From JBEIUO01 sp964549785 (lineage in GTDB: Bacteria > Planctomycetota > Phycisphaerae > Phycisphaerales > UBA1924): a stretch of DNA of 6,782 nucleotides. The stretch covers positions 1-6,782 of the forward strand of contig CAZJXA010000180.1 of NCBI GenBank assembly GCA_964549785.1, given 5' to 3'. Position numbers and translations under genes: made by a program. The notes beneath the pieces were generated by a model that was not told the DNA's origin, ran no database searches, and saw only the letters and a program-made list of their open reading frames with translations. Positions within the stretch are counted from its first letter, which is position 1. Each line of letters begins with the position of its first letter. Below, piece after piece: positions 1-6,300 of the stretch.

Positions 1-64
1 TGACCCACGCGACCGAGGCAAAGGGATCGGAACCGGCGGTGGTGAACTTGCGTGTGATCTTCAT
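1..64 (-). CDS. nrdJ: Probable vitamin B12-dependent (class II) ribonucleotide reductase, N-terminal fragment
   Basis: Only the first 21 codons lie in the window; the gene continues past the left edge. The reading starts at an ATG at 64-62 and gives MKITRKFTTAGSDPFASVAW followed by V. This resembles the start of adenosylcobalamin-dependent ribonucleotide reductases, which begin with a basic 'MKI-RRFT..G.DPF/Y' stretch followed by a hydrophobic turn. Such enzymes reduce ribonucleotides to deoxyribonucleotides in the cytoplasm, using a cobalamin-generated thiyl radical. A GGAAAGG Shine-Dalgarno-like sequence lies 9 bases upstream of the ATG. The dcd gene ends 76 bases upstream on the same strand, so both may share a transcript and a role in dNTP supply. 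No catalytic residue is in view, so the call rests on the N-terminus and the neighbour only. It could be another protein with a similar N-terminus. Confidence 0.6.
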   Translation of the reverse strand, partial: MKITRKFTTAGSDPFASVAWV

Positions 65-73
65 GTGATGCGA

Positions 74-80
74 CCTTTCC
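74..80 (-). promoter_or_regulatory. Ribosome binding site of the nrdJ-like gene
   Basis: On the minus strand this reads GGAAAGG, with 9 bases between it and the ATG at 64-62. It is a fair Shine-Dalgarno match and helps decide that this ATG is the start of the edge gene. Confidence 0.5.
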
Positions 81-140
81 CGATAATCCGTACCAATACC
101 CAATACCCAACGCCCCGCCGCGTGCCTGAATGGCTACCGC

Positions 141-713
141 CTAATCCACTTTCGGCAACGTCAAGCCGCCCTGATCCTGGTATTTCCCGCCCTTGTCGGC
201 GTAACTCTTCTCGCACACCTGATCCGCCTTGAGAAAGATGAACTGCGCCAGCCCCTCGTTCGCGTACACCTTGGCCGGCAGCGGCGTCGTGTTCGAAATC
301 TCCAGAGTCACCTTGCCCCGCCACTCCGGCTCCAGCGGCGTCACGTTCACGATCAAACCGCACCTCGCATAGGTGCTCTTCCCGACGCAGATCACCAGGA
401 TGTCTCGGGGGATCTCGAGGTATTCAACGGTTTCGCAGAGCGCGAAACTGTTGGGCGGGATGATGACGTGATCGAGACCCAAGGCCTCACAGTCGATCTC
501 CACCATCAGATCATCCGTAAAGTTCTTCGGGTCCACAATCGCCACCTGACCCGTCTTGGGGGTCGGCGTAAAGATTTTGAACCGCGGCCCCACACGCACG
601 TCGTACCCGTAACTCGAAACGCCGTACGAAATCTTGCCCGGCCGCTTGACGGCCTGCTCGAAAGGTCGAATCGAGATTAAGGCTCGGATTTGTGCATCAC
701 ACAGAACGCCCAC
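141..713 (-). CDS. dcd: dCTP deaminase
   Basis: This gene encodes a complete 190-residue cytoplasmic enzyme that deaminates dCTP to dUTP, supplying dUMP for thymidylate synthesis. It belongs to the trimeric dUTPase/dCTP deaminase fold and has the family's usual length. Visible motifs are SYGVSSYGYDVR (29-40), VDPKNF (60-65), IIPPNSFAL (84-92) and GKSTYARCGLIVNVTPLEPE (111-130). K112, S113 and R117 line up with the substrate-binding residues of the E. coli enzyme. E138 in VTLEIS lies at the catalytic glutamate position. The C-terminal YADKGGKYQDQGGLTLPK (about 171-188) is the flexible nucleotide-covering tail. The start is GTG at 713-711; no in-frame ATG lies nearby upstream, and GGAGG lies 10 bases before it. 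The stop is TAG. The sequence resembles the variant with KSTYARCG and EPEW found in many proteobacteria. Sequence alone does not exclude a bifunctional dCTP deaminase/dUTPase. Confidence 0.96.
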   Translation of the reverse strand: MGVLCDAQIRALISIRPFEQAVKRPGKISYGVSSYGYDVRVGPRFKIFTPTPKTGQVAIVDPKNFTDDLMVEIDCEALGLDHVIIPPNSFALCETVEYLEIPRDILVICVGKSTYARCGLIVNVTPLEPEWRGKVTLEISNTTPLPAKVYANEGLAQFIFLKADQVCEKSYADKGGKYQDQGGLTLPKVD

Positions 714-723
714 GTTTCAGCGA

Positions 724-728
724 CCTCC
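724..728 (-). promoter_or_regulatory. Ribosome binding site of dcd
   Basis: On the minus strand this reads GGAGG, with 10 bases between it and the GTG at 713-711. It is the main support for that non-ATG start. A lone GATAAT, a possible -10 box, lies farther upstream at 760-755 (minus strand), but no matching -35 is visible, so no promoter is called. Confidence 0.7.
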
Positions 729-819
729 AGACTTGAACCGAACAGACTGCGACCATTATCCTAACGGAAGTGCGGTTGGGATTCCATCGTCAACGGGGCT
801 CGCGTTTCACCGAGACCGG

Positions 820-846
820 CGGTCGGCGGGATTATGCCACCGACCG
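820..846. repeat. Inverted repeat, 7-bp GC-rich stem with 13-base loop
   Basis: CGGTCGG (820-826) is the exact reverse complement of CCGACCG (840-846). Its right arm overlaps the CCACC arm of the next palindrome (837-851), so the two hairpins cannot form together. There is no T-run on either side, and no gene ends nearby on either strand, so it is not a rho-independent terminator. It may be an operator, part of a transcript leader, or chance in GC-rich DNA. Confidence 0.4.
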
Positions 847-851
847 GGTGG
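837..851. repeat. Palindrome CCACC-N5-GGTGG (CACC/GGTG group, copy 1)
   Basis: This reads CCACCGACCGGGTGG: perfect 5-bp arms around a 5-base centre. It shares the half-site CACC/GGTG, at similar spacing, with the palindromes at 893-904 and 1063-1077. It lies about 125 bases upstream of the dcd start and about 325 bases upstream of the flgI-like start. Confidence 0.4.
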
Positions 852-892
852 TGAGCATACCACGACAGGTTGTGGTTGCAAGAGAATTATTC

Positions 893-904
893 CACCAAAT
901 GGTG
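893..904. repeat. Palindrome CACCA-N2-TGGTG (CACC/GGTG group, copy 2)
   Basis: This reads CACCAAATGGTG: perfect 5-bp arms around AA. The arms match those of the palindrome at 1063-1077 exactly (CACCA/TGGTG), with a centre one base shorter. It sits in the AT-richer part of the intergenic region, where a promoter would be plausible. Candidate operator half-sites for a dimeric regulator. Confidence 0.4.
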
Positions 905-933
905 TGTAAGGACGGTGTAAAACGTGTCTTTCG

Positions 934-948
934 ATCACAAACTGTGAT
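934..948. repeat. Palindrome ATCACA-N3-TGTGAT
   Basis: This reads ATCACAAACTGTGAT: perfect 6-bp arms around AAC. It has the size and symmetry of an operator for a helix-turn-helix dimer. The arm order (TCACA then TGTGA) is the reverse of a classical CRP site, so it should not be read as one. It shares only the CAC/GTG core with the CACC/GGTG group. Confidence 0.4.
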
Positions 949-1062
949 TCAGACAGAACTTGGAATGGGGAGGGGATTTTCCGAACCCAACACCGGCCGT
1001 GGCGGTTGACGGAAGATCGCCAGGCTGTTAGGGGCCGCGTTCCCACGGCGGCGGTCGAATAT

Positions 1063-1077
1063 TCACCAATCTGGTGA
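1063..1077. repeat. Palindrome TCACCA-N3-TGGTGA (CACC/GGTG group, copy 3)
   Basis: This reads TCACCAATCTGGTGA: perfect 6-bp arms around ATC. It lies about 100 bases before the ATG of the flgI-like gene, a position suited to controlling its promoter. The arms contain the same CACCA/TGGTG pair as the palindrome at 893-904. Confidence 0.45.
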
Positions 1078-1165
1078 CCGCTCGACGGCCTTCGCGAGCA
1101 TTTTCGCGTACATTTCGTCGGTTCGTGGATCGGCCGGTGCCAGCGTGTGCGGGCCAGTCGCTATT

Positions 1166-1169
1166 GGAG
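1166..1169 (+). promoter_or_regulatory. Ribosome binding site of the flgI-like gene
   Basis: GGAG lies 7 bases before the ATG at 1177-1179. This is good spacing and supports that start over later in-frame methionines such as residue 16, which would remove the start of the export signal. Confidence 0.65.
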
Positions 1170-1176
1170 TACCTGA

Positions 1177-3168
1177 ATGCTGATCGCCCCGCGGGCTTTG
1201 ACCCGTCACGTGCCCGTTTTCATGATTGTGTTGTCCGTGGTCACGTTGATCGGCACCTCATGCGGGGGCTCCAAACCCCGGCCCCGGCCGATCGCCGCGA
1301 ACGAAGTGATCAAAGAGTTGCCGAATGTTCCGCCCGCGTTGCGAGGGACGATCGGTGCGGTCGCGGAGTTTAACGGTGTGACCCCGGTCCTGGTGTCGGG
1401 CTACGGGTTGGTGGTCGGCCTCAAGGGGACCGGCGGGCTCGAACTGGACGAGCGGATCGCGGTCACGATGGAACGCGAGATGGCGATCATGGGGATCGGA
1501 CCATCGGGCAACGAAGGGACGCCGCTGGCGGGCAAGACGCCGCGGGCGGTGTTGCGTGATGCCAACACGGCGGTGGTGCTGGTGCAGGCGGCGGTGGCGC
1601 CGGGCTCTCCCGAAGGGTCACGGTTTGATGTTTTTGTGCGGGCGGTGAACGCGACCAGCCTCGACGGTGGGACGTTGTGGACGACCACCCTGCGGATCGG
1701 CAACGCGAACGTCTTTGGCGATGCCCAAGCCCAGTCGATCGCGAAGGCCCGCGGGCCGGTTTTCGTAAATCCTTTCGCGGAGGTCGCGACGGGCGATCAG
1801 AGCATTTCGCGACAAGGGGGCCGGGTGCTCGATGGCGGGCTGGTCACCAATCCGCTGGGGATCGAACTGGCGCTGTACAACGAGAGCCACGCGTTGGCGC
1901 GTTCGATTGTCTCGGCGATCAATACGCGGTTTCCGCCGCCTCTGTCGGGCAAGGGCCAGACCGCCCGGGGTCGGAAAGCGACGAGTATCGAATTGACGGT
2001 GCCGAGGGCATATCGGCACGAGGCGGGGGTGTTCTTGCAATTGGTGCGTCACCTTCGCACGGATTCCCGAGCGGGTGAAGAGGCCGCCCGGCAGTACGTT
2101 GAAGCCCTCAAGACCGATCCGATGTCGGCGAACGACCTCGCGTGGAACTTGGAAGCGATCGGGGGGAAGGCCATCCCCTTCCTTCGGACGCTGTATGACT
2201 ATCCGGATGTGCTACCCCGGCTAGCCGCCTTGCGGGCGGGGGCCCGGCTGGATGATTCCGTAGCCGCCGAACACCTCGCGAACCTTGCTAAAAGCGGCTC
2301 TGATTCGGTTCGCGCGGACGCCATTTCGCTGCTGGGGCGCCTCGATGGCGGCCCCAAGGTGGACGAATCGCTGCGGGCGTTGCTGACGGAAAAGGAATTG
2401 CCGATCCGCATCGCGGCGTATGAGGCGTTGGCGGGACGGGCCGAACGCGTGCAGGAAACTCGCCTGGCGCGGCTGAACAGCGATCCGAGGAACCCCGCCT
2501 CTCCGAAACTCTCGCCAACGTACATCGAGGAATTGTCGAAGATACGGCTGCCGACGGGGATGATGCAAGGGGTGACCCGGCAACCCGTGGCGGGATTGTT
2601 TTTTCTGGACGTCGTGGGCGGAGGGGAACCGCTGGTGTACATCACCCAGCAGGGCACGCCGCGGATTGTGCTCTTCGGCGATGACCTCAGAGTTCGGACG
2701 CCCATCACGCTCTCGGCGTGGAACGATTCGCTGCTGATCAACGGAGAGGCCACCGACGAGAATCTGCGGGTGTACTACCGGCCGGGCGAAGGGCGGAAGG
2801 GAACGACGCAGACGGTGCCGTCGGATCTGCCGTCGTTGGTTGAGTTTCTGGCGCGAAAGTCGTCTCCTTCCGATCCCCGGCCGGGCCTGGGCTTCAGTTA
2901 CTCGGAGGTGGTCGGTGTGCTGCATGAGCTCTCGAAGGCCAGTGCGCTGGCCGCGGGCTTCGCGACCGAAACCGACCGACTCAAAGCCCAGTTGCTGACC
3001 GCCGTGGAACCGATCGGTGTTCGGGAACGACCGGAGACGGCGAGCGAACGTGAGATTGTGATCTTCCGCCAGCCCGAGGCGACGTCTCCATCGCTCCGAC
3101 CCGGGCTGCAAAGTGTGGATAAACCGTCGATTGTGCCGATTGCGCCGCCGGTTAAAGAGAAAAAGTAG
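1177..3168 (+). CDS. FlgI (P-ring)-like exported protein with HEAT-like extension, probable lipoprotein
   Basis: This 663-residue protein has several parts. Residues 1-29 form a signal peptide: basic residues, a hydrophobic core at about 12-26, then IGTSC with C29 as a possible lipidation site. The G at -3 is unusual for a lipobox. Residues about 40-293 match the FlgI family of flagellar P-ring proteins: SGYGLVVGLKGTGG (74-87), NTAVVLVQAAV, SRFDVFVRAV, and SLDGGTLW (161-168). Residues about 300-425 are helical and HEAT-like, with repeated units such as DSVRADAISLLGRL and LPIRIAAYEALAGR. From about 449 on, a separate, mostly beta-looking domain follows (FFLDVVGGGEPLVYI), then helices and a basic, proline-containing tail. 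Ordinary FlgI is about 370 residues and stops after the first domain. No flagellar gene lies nearby, so a true P-ring role is doubtful. A periplasmic or outer-membrane ring or scaffold role is an inference. No enzyme motif is seen. Confidence 0.8.
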   Translation: MLIAPRALTRHVPVFMIVLSVVTLIGTSCGGSKPRPRPIAANEVIKELPNVPPALRGTIGAVAEFNGVTPVLVSGYGLVVGLKGTGGLELDERIAVTMEREMAIMGIGPSGNEGTPLAGKTPRAVLRDANTAVVLVQAAVAPGSPEGSRFDVFVRAVNATSLDGGTLWTTTLRIGNANVFGDAQAQSIAKARGPVFVNPFAEVATGDQSISRQGGRVLDGGLVTNPLGIELALYNESHALARSIVSAINTRFPPPLSGKGQTARGRKATSIELTVPRAYRHEAGVFLQLVRHLRTDSRAGEEAARQYVEALKTDPMSANDLAWNLEAIGGKAIPFLRTLYDYPDVLPRLAALRAGARLDDSVAAEHLANLAKSGSDSVRADAISLLGRLDGGPKVDESLRALLTEKELPIRIAAYEALAGRAERVQETRLARLNSDPRNPASPKLSPTYIEELSKIRLPTGMMQGVTRQPVAGLFFLDVVGGGEPLVYITQQGTPRIVLFGDDLRVRTPITLSAWNDSLLINGEATDENLRVYYRPGEGRKGTTQTVPSDLPSLVEFLARKSSPSDPRPGLGFSYSEVVGVLHELSKASALAAGFATETDRLKAQLLTAVEPIGVRERPETASEREIVIFRQPEATSPSLRPGLQSVDKPSIVPIAPPVKEKK

Positions 3169-3368
3169 CGAGCACTACGGCAATCGGCGCACGACGAACG
3201 CTTAATAGAGTGTTCCCACACCACCGGGAGTGTACCGTTCGGGTATAGTGCCCAATCTGTAGTCAGAAGTTGACTTCAATCGGGCGCGGCGGCAGGCTGT
3301 TTTCGGCAAGGAAGCCCGCTCTGTGAACGGTGATGGGAGCGTTCCCGCGACAGGAGGTTGCGATTTTT
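3169..3368 (+). other. Intergenic spacer upstream of smc
   Basis: These 200 bases separate the flgI-like gene from smc on the same strand. I find no strong hairpin followed by a T-run, so no intrinsic terminator is called. TATAGT at 3244-3249 and TTGACT at 3270-3275 look like promoter boxes but are not in a workable order or spacing with each other. The length suggests that smc has its own promoter, though readthrough from the upstream gene is possible. Confidence 0.5.
3352..3357 (+). promoter_or_regulatory. Ribosome binding site of smc
   Basis: AGGAGG, a near-complete Shine-Dalgarno sequence, lies 11 bases before the ATG at 3369-3371. It fixes the smc start together with the conserved N-terminus that follows directly. 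Confidence 0.8.
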
Positions 3369-6300
3369 ATGCGGCTCGTACGGCTCACGCTAAATGGTTT
3401 CAAGAGTTTCGCCGACCGGACCGAGTTCACCTTTGATCACGCGGTGACCGGGGTGGTCGGGCCCAACGGCTGCGGCAAGAGCAACATTGTCGACGCGATC
3501 AAGTGGGTGCTGGGCGAGCGTTCGAGCAAGAGCCTCCGCGGCACCGAGATGATCGATGTGATTTTCGCCGGGTCGGCGTCGCGGAAGCCGATGGGGATGG
3601 CGAGCGTTTCACTGACGTTCGAGAACCCGGTCATCGAGGAGTCGTCGGGGGCGCGGAAGGCGGTTTCTCCGATTGCGGCCGCGGGCGACAACAGCACCAT
3701 GACCGACCTTGAGCGGCCCGTCGACCTCGCGGACGAGCCCGACGATGGAGGGATCATCAGTCGCGCCGGAGTCCGGCGTGGATTGCCGGTCGACGCGGAC
3801 GTTGTTGAGGTGGAACGTCGGCTGTATCGCGACGGGACCAGCAAGTATGTGATCAACGGACGGACCGCGCGGCTGCGGGATATCCGAGAACTGTTCCTGG
3901 ACACCGGCATCGGCGCGGATGCGTACTCGATCATCGAGCAGGGCAAGGTCGATGCCATGCTTCTGGCGAGCCCGCAGGAGCGGCGGACCATCTTTGAGGA
4001 AGCCGCGGGGATCGCGAAATACAAGCAGCGGCGGATCGAGAGCCAGCGAAAACTCGACAAGGCCGAGACGAACCTGAGAGGCTCGCGGGAGGAGCTGGAG
4101 AGCACCGATCGACGCTTGAAACTCGTCCGAGGGCAGGCCGTGAAGGCGCGGCGCTTCAAGGAAATCGATGAAAGCCTGCGGGCCTGGCGGCTGGCGCTGG
4201 CGTTCGAGCAATACGACGACCTGCGTCAGCGGCTGGCAGGGCTGACCTCGCGCCAGGCGGACCTGGGAGCCATTCGCGACGAGGCAGGGCGGGCGTTGGG
4301 CGAGCTCGAAGGAGCCCGCCAGGCCGCGGAACTGGACCGGCAGGAGAAAGTCCTCGCCCACAAGACTGTCGAGCAGGCGCGGTTGTCGGCGATGCACTTG
4401 GCGCAACAGGCGACCCAGCGGCGGGCGATGCTGGAACGGGCCATCGATGAGGCGGTGCGTCAGAGCGCGAGCGACGCCGCGCGGCGGAACGAACTGCATC
4501 AGCGTGTGGTGGCGACGGAATCGGCGATCGTCGAGCAACGCGAGAGTTTGGCGGCTTTCGGCGAGCAGCTGGGGGAAGCAGAGCGGGGCCTGGCCGAAGC
4601 GGCGCACGCGCGGGCCGCTGTGTTGGAAGCACTTAACGAGCGGCGGCAAGCGGCCTCGCAGCGGCTCGCAGCGGCGAATCGGATCGAGCGCGAGCGCATC
4701 GGGCTGGTGGCGGCGGCTCAATCGGACCTGCGCCGCGCCGAGAGCGTGCGGGAGCAGGTCGAGCGCCTGTCCACCAAGGCCGGGCGGGTTTCCGAGGAGC
4801 GGGCGGCCTTGACGTTGGCGTGCGGCGAAACCGCGGCGGCGCTGGCCGCGAGCGCTGCGGCGGTAGCCGAGATCGAGGCGGCGGTCCGCGGGGTGGAGGC
4901 CCGGCTGGCGTCGCTGGGCGCAAGCCGGAGCGAGCGTTCGTCGCGGGCGGCGACATTGGAGCAGGAACTGGCGCGGCTGGACAGCCGCCGATCGACGTTG
5001 CAGGAGATGGCCGACAACCGCGCCGGGTTCGCGGACGCGGTGCGTGACGTCCTGGACCGTCGGGCGGCCGGGAAGGGCTTCGAGCGGGTTCTTGGGCCGC
5101 TCGCCGATCTCATCGCGGCCACGACGCACTCGGAGGTTGCGGCGGCGGTGGAACTTGCGCTCGGGGACGAGCTGCAATCGCTGGTGGTGGCCAACCTGGA
5201 CGGGTTGCCGAACGAGGAGGAGCGTCGGGCTCTCAACGGGAGAGTCACGTTTCTGCCGCTGGCGGGCTTTGCGCCCGACACCGGCTGTCCGCTCGACGTT
5301 GAACTCAACTTCGACGAGTCGTCGTCGCGGGTCGTGCGGCTGCGTTCGATGGTGGCGGCACGGCCCAAGATCGAGGGTGCGGATTCGTTGGCGAACGGCA
5401 TCGAGGTTCTGCTCGACCGCCTGCTGGGGCGGACGCTGTTGGTCGACGATATTGATGCGGCGATCCTGCTGCTGGCGGGCCCGTTGTCGGCCCCCGGGGC
5501 CGGGCTCGCGGGCTGGCGGTGTGTGACCCGTCGAGGCGAAATTGTCGATTTCGCGCTCCGCATCACCGTGGGTCCGCCGACGGTGGGTGAGGGTTCGAGC
5601 GGGCTGTTGCGGCAACGGGCGGAACTCGAAACCCTCAGCCGGCAGGTGGCGGACCTTGGCACGCGGCTCTCCGCGGAGCGCGATGCGCTGCGATCGGTCG
5701 ATGCGGAGGCGGCGGAGCTGACGACCGAAGCGGGGTCGCAGCGTTCGCGGATGGCGCAGCGGCAGCGCCAGGGATTCAGTGAACAGAGCCGGCTGGAACG
5801 CCTGAGCGCCGATAACGCCCGGCTGGGGCGAGAGCGGGACGCGATTGAGCAGGAGTCTGCGCAGCAGCAATCGCGGCTCGACAAACTCGAGAAGGACCGC
5901 CTCGAAACGGAACAGCGGGCCGAGAGCCTTCGCCGGCTGTATGAAGAGGAAGCGGCCGCCGCGGCGGCATTGGAAGCCCAAGCCGCGGAATCACAGGCGG
6001 GCGCGGACGCCATCAACGAGCGGGTGACGTCGGCCAAGGTGTCGGTGAGCCGGCTGGGAGAGCAGGCCGGTGCGGCGCGGCGTGAAGCCGCGCGGCTGGA
6101 ATCGACGCGTGACGACATGACGCGTCAGGTCCGTGAGGCCGCGGCGGCGGTCGAGCGGCTGGAGGCACGGATCGCCGAGCATCGGACGCAAATCAATGAA
6201 GCCGCTGGTTCGGCTGAACACGCCTCGCGGGAGGGAGTCCGGCTGTCGGGCGAGGTCGATGTGGCGGGCGCGGCGGCGGCGGAAACGGGACGGCGGTGCG

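Larger units (their letters stand above)
714..1176. other. Divergent intergenic region between dcd and the flgI-like gene
   Basis: These 463 bases separate divergently transcribed genes, so promoters for both should lie here. Short open frames exist on both strands, but none has family-like sequence or a good ribosome binding site, and I call no gene. The part from about 865 to 960 is richer in A and T than the coding DNA around it. A TTGACG at 1006-1011 (plus strand) could be a -35 box for the flgI-like gene, but no good -10 follows at normal spacing. I see no tRNA-like GTTCRA arm, no B12-box typical of cobalamin riboswitches and no NrdR box. The notable content is a group of palindromes, listed separately. 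Confidence 0.7.

Noticed and set aside
102..115. A two-copy tandem of ATACCCA-like 7-base units between dcd and the nrdJ-like gene
   Set aside because: Only two short copies are present, consistent with chance or replication slippage; there is no array.
61..363. A 100-codon minus-strand frame overlapping the end of dcd
   Set aside because: It is a Gly/Arg-rich shadow of dcd in another frame, with no conserved motif.
770..1009. A 79-codon plus-strand open frame (GTG start) in the intergenic region
   Set aside because: It has no good ribosome binding site, its composition is not protein-like, and it runs through the palindromes. A similar-sized frame on the other strand is equally unconvincing.
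1093..1108. CGCGA-N6-TCGCG inverted repeat before the flgI-like gene
   Set aside because: The short 5-bp arms are of a kind expected often in GC-rich DNA, and nothing else supports a function.
2221..3111. A 296-codon minus-strand open frame opposite the flgI-like gene
   Set aside because: It is Arg/Gln/His-rich with no recognisable motif, and lies inside a gene with coherent domain structure on the plus strand.
3334..3345. GGGA/TCCC mini-hairpin upstream of smc, considered as a terminator of the flgI-like gene
   Set aside because: The stem is only 4 bp, there is no T-run, and it is more than 160 bases past the stop codon.
3609..5981. A 790-codon open frame on the minus strand, opposite smc
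   Set aside because: Its translation is rich in Arg, Pro, Leu and Gln with no family-like motif, as expected opposite a GC-rich gene with G/C at third positions. The plus-strand frame encodes an unmistakable SMC.
4718..6118. A 466-codon minus-strand open frame rich in Ser, Ala and Arg
   Set aside because: It is a second shadow of smc in another frame, with low-complexity composition and no domain.
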